A DNA stretch of 64,000 nucleotides from Pseudoalteromonas sp. FUC4 (GTDB lineage Bacteria; Pseudomonadota; Gammaproteobacteria; Enterobacterales; Alteromonadaceae): contig NZ_SEUI01000002.1 of NCBI RefSeq assembly GCF_008370255.1, positions 568,221 through 632,220 on the forward strand, in the 5' to 3' direction. Within the stretch, counting starts at the first letter, position 1; every line of letters starts with the position of its first letter. Shown here in pieces: positions 56,898 through 64,000 of the stretch. The position numbers and the translations under genes were made by a program. The notes under the pieces were generated by a model. The model searched no databases and was not told the origin of the DNA. It was given only the letters and a program-made list of their open reading frames with translations.

Positions 56898-58024
56898 GTA
56901 CGATTCTCCAAAAAGTCAGCTGGAGTACCTACAGAAACAGCAAATATTTTTGTACCATTTGATGGGCGATAAATTCCATTTTCAGCTTTATTTTTAACAT
57001 CATCAGCCATATCAGAATCTTTCCAGCGGATGATTTCGCCCTGGGCACTGTTAATAGAAGGGTTTACATTTGCAACGCCAATTGGCTCAACGAATCCAGC
57101 TTCATAGCTAAAAACAATCATTGTTTCATTAGGTAATACACCCGCATTTTGGCCTCGGTCTAAACTGATTTTACTACCCTTAATGCCTAATACTTGTGCT
57201 GTTGCAGGCATTTCACTCAACATACGAGTAAGTAAAATATCAATACCACGCGATCCCATGTCACTAAGTACTGCATTTACATGAGCACTTTGATCAAAGT
57301 GAAAACCCGCAGCGTATCGTCCGCTTACTGTCGTGAATTTTAGCTCCGAGCGATCGCGTATATCTTCAGATTTAACGCGAATCTTTCCTAAATTAGGATG
57401 CGATAGCTTTTCACGTGTTTGCGGATTTATCACACCGGTTGTTAGCTCTAATGTGTAATCGGCCCAATCTGTAATCGCGCCTTCAGTTTTTAGTGTTCTT
57501 AATGAATCAATTTTCACGACAAAATCGGGGATTAATGCTTTCACTTCGGCACGTTTAGCCGCTGTTTTTACGCCTTGCTGTTGTAAAATTAATTGCTGCT
57601 CTTTTGAAATAGCATCGTCATCACGGGTTACTATTCTGAAGCGATTAATACCTGCAAATTGATTTTCAAGCATGAGTAATAAATTTTTATTATCAAATTC
57701 ACGCATCGCATCAACACCAATACCACTGCCACTCACGCCAGCTAAGTCAAAGTACATACGTACAATCGGTTTTTTAAGTGGGCAGCTGTCGGTTTCATTA
57801 TTTACATCGAACGTACAACGCTCTAAGCCTTGTGTATCAAAATAAGCTGGCATAGTTATATCTGCATCGTTAAATATGTATGCACTTTTAGCTATAACAG
57901 CATTTGAAGCAGTATTACTCACATTACCCTGCTGAGTAGAACGACCTTGCTGTGGTGTAGAATTACAACCAGCTAATAAGGCGAGTGTTAGTGCAGATAG
58001 AGCTAATTTTTTTACTAATTTCAT
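56894..58024 (-). CDS. CsgG/FlgT-like lipoprotein
   Basis: This 376-residue lipoprotein has lipobox LLAGC (Cys20). After a short linker comes a segment with NRFRIVTRDDD and SKEQQLILQQQG, the form of CsgG/LpoB/FlgT-middle domains. The C-terminal part (SLDRGQNAGVLPNETMIVF) is like FlgT-C. CsgG forms the curli secretion pore and FlgT builds the flagellar H-ring, so this protein could build an outer-membrane ring. That is inference. Eight bases from the gene before, with AGGAAT ahead of the start. Confidence 0.65.
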   Translation of the reverse strand: MKLVKKLALSALTLALLAGCNSTPQQGRSTQQGNVSNTASNAVIAKSAYIFNDADITMPAYFDTQGLERCTFDVNNETDSCPLKKPIVRMYFDLAGVSGSGIGVDAMREFDNKNLLLMLENQFAGINRFRIVTRDDDAISKEQQLILQQQGVKTAAKRAEVKALIPDFVVKIDSLRTLKTEGAITDWADYTLELTTGVINPQTREKLSHPNLGKIRVKSEDIRDRSELKFTTVSGRYAAGFHFDQSAHVNAVLSDMGSRGIDILLTRMLSEMPATAQVLGIKGSKISLDRGQNAGVLPNETMIVFSYEAGFVEPIGVANVNPSINSAQGEIIRWKDSDMADDVKNKAENGIYRPSNGTKIFAVSVGTPADFLENRT

Positions 58025-58032
58025 TGCTATTC

Positions 58033-58935
58033 CTAAATATCAAACAGCCACTGGCTAGCAGGCGCTTTAAGTTGTTGTACTAAATTATTGGTTGCTTTTT
58101 GCTTCGCATCTTCTTGTGTTGCAGCGCTTTCTTGCGCAACAAGATCCTGTTGCAATAACACTTTAAAAGGGGTTGAACTGCGCGTAAGCGCTAGAGTTAA
58201 AATAGCTTTAGCAGAGTATTTATTATTAGATTTAGCATACTGCCAGCGTATTTGAGGGCGCACCCATAAGCGTGTACCGCCGTTATGAGGGAGTGCATTA
58301 TTGAGTGCAGATTTAATCTCGCTAATGTTATTAGCGCCTATCACATCGCAAGAAACAGCATTTAATGCCTTTGCTTGCTCAGTTAATAAATTATTTAAAG
58401 TCGATTGAATAAATAGCTTAGGCCCGGAAAGGTGCTCTAATACTGCTAATTTTTTTGTCGCAACATTAAGTTCGCCACTATTTTTAAGCGCCCAAATAAA
58501 GCGTTGTTCAGTGTTATTTTTTGGCGCAAAAATGCGAGATAATTTTGATAAATCAGATTTAAGATTTTTCACTAAAATCGATTTTTTAACACCCATTTTT
58601 AAAGCAAATAAGTTATTTTGCTCAAGCGCATCAAGCTCTTCTAGCCCAGTCAACGTAAACGGTAAGCTAGTTAAAGTAGTTGCTTGTTCAAAATAGTTGC
58701 TTGATTGGTTATCTTGCTTTGTTAGCTTTTGTATTTGCTGCGTACTTACATCAACACTTAATTGAGTGATAATATCGGCTAAAGCCGCTTGCTTTGCAGC
58801 TAAGCGACTTTCACCTATACCAACCGCAGTGATATATTCATCACTTTTTTGCGGTTGGGTTACCCAATCAGGCCAATTTTGAGCAGAACAACTAAAAGCA
58901 CATGCTATTAAAAAAGCAAAAATGCTTGTTTTCAT
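58033..58935 (-). CDS. exported LPP20-domain protein
   Basis: This 300-residue protein has a signal peptide (to about CSA at residue 18). A clear LPP20 pattern follows: WPDWVTQPQ, then AVGIGESRLAAKQAALADI at about residues 36-55. The rest is less familiar and may hold a second domain. It overlaps the previous gene by TAATG. It should lie in the periplasm or at the outer membrane. Confidence 0.72.
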   Translation of the reverse strand: MKTSIFAFLIACAFSCSAQNWPDWVTQPQKSDEYITAVGIGESRLAAKQAALADIITQLSVDVSTQQIQKLTKQDNQSSNYFEQATTLTSLPFTLTGLEELDALEQNNLFALKMGVKKSILVKNLKSDLSKLSRIFAPKNNTEQRFIWALKNSGELNVATKKLAVLEHLSGPKLFIQSTLNNLLTEQAKALNAVSCDVIGANNISEIKSALNNALPHNGGTRLWVRPQIRWQYAKSNNKYSAKAILTLALTRSSTPFKVLLQQDLVAQESAATQEDAKQKATNNLVQQLKAPASQWLFDI

Positions 58936-59663
58936 TAGCCTTTCGCTTCTTGCTCAAGTTGTAGCTCATTTATAGCAGTTATTGTTGCTTGCTCAAGCTC
59001 TATAATGTCGTTTGCTTCAAGTGCTAACGCAAGTTGATCTTTTGCTTTAATAAGCGCGGTGCCTATATCTTTAGAATCATCTTCTTTTGCAGAATCTGTA
59101 TTTTCTTCGTCGCTAGATAACCAACTAGTCACGTATTTACCACCTACATTTATAGCGGTCGCTTGAGCAACTGCTGTACTATATTGACTTAAAATATAAG
59201 CAGACTTAGCAATTTCGACAGTTAAATCAGTCGCAAGTGCAACATTTTGCTGATAAATTCCTTCATTTGCTAAGTTATAAGCTGCGATTTTATGACCAAT
59301 TTCTTCATCTTTATTTTTTGCACCGGCATCAAATTCAGCAATAGCTGCTTGAAGCTGTTCTGGTGTAGATTTTTGATGGGCATATAAAAAGGCTTGTACA
59401 TCACGGTAGTTATCTGTTTGAGTGCGGTATTCGCCCATAACTTTGCGCTGACGTTCAAGTATAATTGCAGACATATTTAAAAATTCGTCAATACCGACTT
59501 GAACTGTTACCGGGTGAAAATAACCTAAAGTATCCATCCGAGTTGTTAACTCAGCAACAGCTGCATTTCGGTCTAAATTAGCAGAAGTATTAGTGTCAGT
59601 TGTTGAAACACAACCAGCAAAAAGAGGTGCAAAAATAAGTGCAGATAGAATAGCTTTTTTCAT
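58935..59663 (-). CDS. helical lipoprotein, first gene of the envelope operon
   Basis: From the ATG at 59663 (AAGGAATTACCCC) it is 242 residues; the TTG reading ten codons longer is unsupported. Lipobox LFAGC gives lipidation at Cys17. The mature part is acidic and almost wholly helical, probably with coiled coils (ERQRKVMGEYRTQTDN; LALALEANDIIELEQ). A Ser/Asp/Glu linker is near residue 190. No family recognised. Confidence 0.65.
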   Translation of the reverse strand: MKKAILSALIFAPLFAGCVSTTDTNTSANLDRNAAVAELTTRMDTLGYFHPVTVQVGIDEFLNMSAIILERQRKVMGEYRTQTDNYRDVQAFLYAHQKSTPEQLQAAIAEFDAGAKNKDEEIGHKIAAYNLANEGIYQQNVALATDLTVEIAKSAYILSQYSTAVAQATAINVGGKYVTSWLSSDEENTDSAKEDDSKDIGTALIKAKDQLALALEANDIIELEQATITAINELQLEQEAKG

Positions 59664-59965
59664 GGGGTAATTCCTTGTACGTTCAAAAGGCAAGAAAGCA
59701 CAAAGCTAAGCCGTTGACTTAATTCATTCTTCCTTGAATATGTAACTAGAATTATCGAATTCATAAAAAAATGCAACACAAAAAAATAAAGAAAACTTAA
59801 TTATTCATAAAAAAAAGCAACAAATGTAACCACAGCAAGGTGTTCAGCTTAGGTTAATACTTTTGGCTCATTTTTGTATAATAGCTCTATTTACTTAATT
59901 TGAGGTTAAAAAACACCCACCCTGTACAAACATTGACCAACCATATTTGTCATCAACCTTAATAA
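59664..59965. other. intergenic stretch with the envelope-operon promoter
   Basis: About 300 AT-rich bases without a gene. The likely promoter for the minus-strand operon is at 59749-59776. The rest, towards the lysE gene end, shows no clear structure. Confidence 0.45.
59749..59776 (-). promoter_or_regulatory. candidate promoter of the eight-gene envelope operon
   Basis: On the minus strand TTGCAT (59771-59776) is followed after 16 bases by TAATTC (59749-59754). A long leader of about 85 bases would precede the first ATG. No obvious operator is seen. Confidence 0.35.
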
Positions 59966-60583
59966 TTAGCCCAGTGCTAACCACACGCCTACTATAGCCA
60001 TTAAGCTACCCGCTATTCGGTTCATCCATTTTATATTATCACCACGGCTTAAAAATAAACGTAGGCTTTTACCGCCTGTAGCGTATGCAAGCATACATAA
60101 AAATTCGCTTATCATTATTACACCAAGTAATACTAAAAGCTGAGGGGCTACAGCATGCTCAACACTAATAAACGGCGGTAATAACGAAATCATAAACGCC
60201 CACCCTTTAGGGTTAGCAATTGCGGTTACAAAACCTTGCGTAAATAACGACTTCCTACTTACATCACTTGGTTTTGAGGTATCGACCGACATTTTTCCTT
60301 TGGCTCGCCACATGTTAACGCCAATATAAATTAAGTACGCACCGCCTATCCACTTTAAAATAGCGAACGCATCGGGGTAATTTAGCATTACGCTTGCAAC
60401 GCCTAATACCGCAGCTATGGCAACACTTGCGACACCTAACAGCTCGCCTATCATCATCCATAATGTGCGGCGCACGCCAATGCTCATACCGAGTGTCATG
60501 GCAAGCGTCATACACATACCTGGGGTGATAGACACAAAAAAGAAGGTAGGAATAAAAACCGCAAGTGCTGCTACATCAATCAT
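59966..60583 (-). CDS. LysE-family amino-acid exporter (RhtB type)
   Basis: This 205-residue inner-membrane protein has about six helices. The N-terminus SITPGMCMTLAM and segment NPKGWAFM are typical of the RhtB/LysE group, which exports homoserine, threonine, lysine and similar compounds. The substrate is not assigned. It is on the same strand as the S9 peptidase remnant but a terminator separates them. Confidence 0.88.
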   Translation of the reverse strand: MIDVAALAVFIPTFFFVSITPGMCMTLAMTLGMSIGVRRTLWMMIGELLGVASVAIAAVLGVASVMLNYPDAFAILKWIGGAYLIYIGVNMWRAKGKMSVDTSKPSDVSRKSLFTQGFVTAIANPKGWAFMISLLPPFISVEHAVAPQLLVLLGVIMISEFLCMLAYATGGKSLRLFLSRGDNIKWMNRIAGSLMAIVGVWLALG

Positions 60584-60598
60584 TAATTTACTCTCATA

Positions 60599-60631
60599 TT
60601 AAAAGCAAAAACGCGGCTATAAGTAGCCGCG
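60599..60631 (-). terminator. terminator downstream of the S9 peptidase fragment
   Basis: On the minus strand CGCGGCTA pairs with TAGCCGCG (loop of 4), followed by TTTTTGCTTTT. It probably served the full S9 gene before the 3' duplication. Confidence 0.8.
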
Positions 60632-60654
60632 CTGTTACTTACTCATGTTTATTA

Positions 60655-60927
60655 CTATTGCCCAGCACTTACCACGGGTTCAGTAATAACCTCTACTGGC
60701 TCTGCTGTATCATTTAACAAATACTTATCTAGCCATTGCTCTTGTTCCCACAATACATGTAATAAGCTTTTACGCGCACGGTAACCATGTGCTTCGTAAG
60801 GGAGCATTACTAAGCGAGCATCTTTACCTAAACCTTTTAGGGCCGCGTACATGCGCTCACTTTGCATTGGGAAAGTGCCGTGAGATTGAGGGTGGAGCTT
60901 CTTGCACCTCTGTGCATGTGTAAGCAT
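60655..60927 (-). pseudogene. duplicated 3' fragment of an S9 peptidase gene
   Basis: The last ~75 codons match the C-terminus of the adjacent S9 peptidase (from GTFPMQSERMYAALKG) with only two amino-acid changes (K to E, E to Q). The DNA differs at about 22 of 231 positions, nearly all silent. The first ~15 codons are unrelated junction sequence. It keeps the catalytic His segment (YEAHGYRARKS) but lacks Ser and Asp, so it cannot be an active enzyme. It may be the end of a second, diverged allele left after recombination. Confidence 0.8.
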
Positions 60928-63390
60928 CTATTCGCCTGCACTTACCACTGGTTCGGTAATTACTTTTACTGGCTCTGCTGTATCATTTAACAAATACTTA
61001 TCTAACCACTGCTCTTGTTCCCACAATACATGTAATAAGCTTTTACGTGCACGGTAGCCATGGGCTTCGTAAGGAAGCATAACTAAACGAGCGTCTTTAC
61101 CTAAGCCTTTAAGCGCTGCGTACATACGCTCACTTTGCATTGGGAAAGTGCCCGAGTTAGGGTCTTCTTGACCGTGGATCATTAGCATTGGCTCGTTAAT
61201 TTTTTCAGCATGGAAAAACGGCGACATATTAGCGTACACACTTTGTGCTTGCCAAAAATCACGCTCTTCTCCTTGAAAACCAAACGGCGTTAATGTGCGG
61301 TTATACGCGCCACTGCGGGCAATACCTGTTTTAAATAAATCGCTATGAGCCAATAAGTTAGCAACCATAAATGCACCGTATGAGTGCCCTGCTATGGCAA
61401 TTTTGTTTTTATCGGCAATGCCTTTTTTAACCAATACGTCAACAGCTGCTTGTGCACTTGATACTAACTGCTTTCTAAAGTTATCGTTTGGCTCGCTGCC
61501 ATCAATACCTACAATTGGCATTTTAGGGTCGTCAAACACGGCAATCCCTTTGGCAAGGTAAGGCATTGGGCCCCAATAGCCGATGTAAGTAAATGCATAA
61601 GGCGATTCGCGTACTTGCGATGCAACCGCTTTATCTTTGTATTCAAGTGGATAAGCCCACATAAGTACCGGTAACGGGCCTTGTGTTTTATCGTACCCTG
61701 GTGGTAAATAAAGCGTGCCCGAAAGCTCAACACCGTCATCGCGTTTATAACGTAATTGCTCTTTAGTTACGCCTTTAAATGCAGGGTACGGGTGCTCAAA
61801 TGTCGTTAGTTGCGTTAGCGTGTCGTTATCTAAATCACGTATAAAAAAGTTAGGTTGCTCAGTTTTAGATTCACGAATAGTAATAAAGCGCTCACCTTCG
61901 TCATCAAGCAGAGCGCGTACACGCTCGTAGTATGGCGCTTCTGATTGCCATAAACGCTTGCTGCTATTTGTTTTAACATCGTACCTATCTAAAAACGGCA
62001 CATTACCTTGCTCTGAAGCACCATTACCACGCAGGTAAATATAACGCCCGCCTACAATTTTAATTACGTTTGCGCCTAAATCGTTGCGCTCGTAAATTGC
62101 ATTACCCGGGTCTTTGTACCCATCGTTGTAACTACGCTCTGAAAATAGCACGCGGTTTTTGTCGGCATCTCGTGGTTGTACTATGTAAGTACGTACTTGG
62201 CGATCGCTAAAGCGCCAGTCTGTCAGCATGGCTACGTTTTCGTTGCCCCACTCCATTCCAGCATAACGGCGTTCTACTTTGGCAAATAATTTAGGCTCGC
62301 GTTTAAATGGTGCACGTAAGCTGTAAACATAATCATGATGCTCAACGTCGGTTTTCATGTCGCCGCCATCTTGTGCTTCTGCCCAAATAACTTCAGCACC
62401 TTGATCGGCTCGCCATTCAAAATCGCGGCGGCCAGTGCGTACGCTGTCGTAGCCTTGTGGAATATTATCGGCAAGTGGCTGTTTTGCCAGCTCTGCTAAT
62501 GCATAGCCGCGCATACCCCATATTTGCCACGTGCTTGCAAAGCGGCTGTAAGGCACTTGATACGAAAACGGCTCATTAATACCGGCAACTAAAATATTGG
62601 TAGAATCAGGTGATACCGAAAACGATTTAAATAAAGAAGGGCTACCTATTGCTTGAGTATTGCCATCAAGCGTTATGTAGGCCAATTGCCCTTGGCCGTA
62701 AAACTTAAATTGTGATTCATCAAACGGGCTGGTTAATAAATTTTGGTACGTACGTGCTGGTGCTTTTTCGCCAGTACTTTGTTGAATAACAGGCACTACA
62801 TTTTGGCTGTTATTTTCAAGCCTTGGTTTACCAAAATTAACAGCAAGATTTGCAACAATGGCGCTGCTATCTGGCAGCCATTTATATGGTGAGGCAGTTA
62901 GTACCGAATTTAACGCAGCACTAGTTAACTCTTTTGCTTGTTTGGTTTCAACGCTGTAAAGCCATAAGTTGGCTTGGGTTGGTTGCTCAACAACAAAGGC
63001 TAAATATTTACTATTAGATGACCACTTAGGAGAGCGAATAATGCCATTAGGTAAGTTATTAATACTGATTACTGACCCGCTTTGAACATGCTTTAGTTCC
63101 ACTGCACTAAATTTGGCACTCACACGAGAGCGCGAAAAATTAGCGGGGTTTAGCTTAATACCAGCAAGCTTAAGCTCTTCTTTTGCAAGTTCATCAAGGG
63201 TTACTACACGTTTGCGTTCAAAAAGCGCTAGCCACTGGCCATCGCTCGATAAGTAACTAGTGGGTGCTAACTTAGCGTCAACCAATGCTGCAAGTTCGGG
63301 TGATGGGGTTTGATAGCCCTGCTCGGCGTAACTTGTTGGTACTAATGCCGCACAACAAATAAAGGCAACTAACAGCCTAAAAGCGCTCAT
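60928..63390 (-). CDS. S9 family serine peptidase (prolyl oligopeptidase-type), exported
   Basis: This 820-residue protein has a signal peptide (cleaved near YAE, about residue 23), an N-terminal propeller region (to about 560) and a C-terminal alpha/beta-hydrolase domain. The catalytic triad is S670 (GHSYG), D743 (GQEDPNSG) and H777 (EAHGY). It resembles glutamyl- and acylaminoacyl-peptidase-like S9C enzymes and should cleave peptides in the periplasm or outside. A duplicated 3' piece follows it. A LacI-type regulator is divergent and may control it. Confidence 0.93.
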   Translation of the reverse strand: MSAFRLLVAFICCAALVPTSYAEQGYQTPSPELAALVDAKLAPTSYLSSDGQWLALFERKRVVTLDELAKEELKLAGIKLNPANFSRSRVSAKFSAVELKHVQSGSVISINNLPNGIIRSPKWSSNSKYLAFVVEQPTQANLWLYSVETKQAKELTSAALNSVLTASPYKWLPDSSAIVANLAVNFGKPRLENNSQNVVPVIQQSTGEKAPARTYQNLLTSPFDESQFKFYGQGQLAYITLDGNTQAIGSPSLFKSFSVSPDSTNILVAGINEPFSYQVPYSRFASTWQIWGMRGYALAELAKQPLADNIPQGYDSVRTGRRDFEWRADQGAEVIWAEAQDGGDMKTDVEHHDYVYSLRAPFKREPKLFAKVERRYAGMEWGNENVAMLTDWRFSDRQVRTYIVQPRDADKNRVLFSERSYNDGYKDPGNAIYERNDLGANVIKIVGGRYIYLRGNGASEQGNVPFLDRYDVKTNSSKRLWQSEAPYYERVRALLDDEGERFITIRESKTEQPNFFIRDLDNDTLTQLTTFEHPYPAFKGVTKEQLRYKRDDGVELSGTLYLPPGYDKTQGPLPVLMWAYPLEYKDKAVASQVRESPYAFTYIGYWGPMPYLAKGIAVFDDPKMPIVGIDGSEPNDNFRKQLVSSAQAAVDVLVKKGIADKNKIAIAGHSYGAFMVANLLAHSDLFKTGIARSGAYNRTLTPFGFQGEERDFWQAQSVYANMSPFFHAEKINEPMLMIHGQEDPNSGTFPMQSERMYAALKGLGKDARLVMLPYEAHGYRARKSLLHVLWEQEQWLDKYLLNDTAEPVKVITEPVVSAGE

Positions 63391-63556
63391 GTTTTTATCC
63401 TTTTGTTATTTTTTACTCTTATAAGCGTATATAAACACGTTTTGCTTTGTTCATAAAGTATTAAGGTAAGTTAAACACCTCTAAAAGATGACTTAATAGT
63501 GCTGATTAAGCTAAACTACAGCGCTATTTATTCACCACTGCGGTACTTAAAATACA

Positions 63557-64000
63557 ATGCATAACAAAGCCAAATCAGTCACCATTTTTGATGTTGCAGA
63601 GCGTGCTGGTGTATCAAAATCAACCGTATCCTTGGTACTTACCCAAAGCGATAAAGTGGGCAATAAAAGTAAACAAAAAATACTAAAAGCGATTGATGAG
63701 CTAGGGTACGTTTATAATCGTGATGCTGCTGCCATGCGCTCAAAACGCTCTAACTTAGTGGCCATAGTAATAAACGATTTAACTAACCCAGCTATGGCAC
63801 TCCTTGCTACCAACCTACAACTTTTGTTAAACAACAATGGCTTACAAGCCATGATTGTAAGCAGTATTAATAGTCTTGAGCTACAAGCAAACGCAGTTAA
63901 AAACTTAAAAGAATACAACGCGGCTGCATTTATTATTTGCCCCGTTGCTAATACTTGCCCCAAATGGCTTGATACGCTCAGCGCGCAACACAAAGTAATT
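63557..64000 (+). CDS. LacI-family transcriptional regulator, 5' part cut by the window edge
   Basis: The frame from ATG at 63557 is open to the end of the window (148 codons). A LacI helix-turn-helix is clear: VTIFDVAERAGVSKSTVSLV at residues 8-27, the hinge near residues 50-60 (AAAMRSKRSN), and the first strand of the sugar-binding domain (LVAIVINDLTNPA). It should be a repressor answering to a sugar or related effector. Divergent from the S9 peptidase gene, with 166 bases between them. Confidence 0.92.
   Translation, partial: MHNKAKSVTIFDVAERAGVSKSTVSLVLTQSDKVGNKSKQKILKAIDELGYVYNRDAAAMRSKRSNLVAIVINDLTNPAMALLATNLQLLLNNNGLQAMIVSSINSLELQANAVKNLKEYNAAAFIICPVANTCPKWLDTLSAQHKVI

Noticed and set aside
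51705..59663. Identification of the operon as flagellar flgOPT or curli csg
   Set aside because: No flagellin, curlin, flgN/flgM or csgB/csgE/csgF neighbours, and the gene number and sizes differ.
1..64000. CRISPR arrays, tRNA/rRNA genes, prophage or complete IS
   Set aside because: No spaced direct repeats, tRNA cloverleaf patterns, phage genes or transposase reading frames were seen.

Overview
The window looks like a chromosomal segment of a marine gammaproteobacterium close to Pseudoalteromonas. This is inferred from the AT-rich, densely packed genes and the gene set: paired bacterioferritins, a TonB receptor beside a TPR-sulfotransferase, an S9 peptidase and many c-di-GMP proteins. I could not run a search to confirm it. 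I saw no rRNA, tRNA, CRISPR array, prophage or complete insertion sequence. There are five short non-coding repeat elements: two copies of a ~197-bp MITE-like element, one 363-bp MITE-like element, and a REP-like family with one short copy and two longer ones.

Region by region. 1-1.4 kb: iron storage, with two complementary bacterioferritin subunits and Bfd under a Fur-like site. 1.7-6.2 kb: two LysR-controlled modules (isochorismatase-like hydrolase; pirin plus FMN reductase) separated by the 363-bp element. 6.6-7.4 kb: a manganese (yybP-ykoY) riboswitch ahead of a UPF0016/MneA-type Mn exporter. 7.4-20.8 kb: an MCP, a thioredoxin-like protein, a hydrolase, a 1499-residue propeller-PAS-GGDEF-EAL protein, a CDF metal exporter, a GAF-GGDEF protein, an SPFH/NfeD pair, an SMP-30 lactonase and a patatin. 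20.8-23 kb: a three-gene membrane operon (DUF3649, PepSY, DUF3325) with a Fur-like site. 23-31.5 kb: uppP, a hybrid histidine kinase, ahpC-ahpF, DUF3429 and a BMT5-like methyltransferase. 31.5-43.6 kb: GMC and Gfo/Idh/MocA oxidoreductases, a GntR regulator, two transporters, an old-yellow enzyme, a TonB receptor and a TPR-sulfotransferase. 43.6-45.2 kb: a gene-poor, decayed stretch. 45.3-51.6 kb: a REC-GGDEF protein, small membrane proteins and a UvrA2-type ABC protein.

51.7-59.7 kb is the most unusual part. It is a tight eight-gene minus-strand operon in which every product carries a signal peptide or lipobox. It combines several LPP20/CsgG/FlgT-like proteins, coiled or helical lipoproteins and an MltC-like lytic transglycosylase. 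It reads as an uncharacterised envelope-spanning or outer-membrane assembly. The window closes with a LysE exporter, an S9 peptidase with a diverged 3' duplicate beside it, and the start of a LacI-type regulator cut by the window edge.

The shared themes are iron and manganese handling (Bfr/Bfd, Fur sites, MneA, PepSY operon), peroxide defence (AhpCF) and c-di-GMP signalling (three GGDEF proteins). Many start codons were moved from TTG or GTG to internal ATGs where a Shine-Dalgarno sequence or family start supports this.
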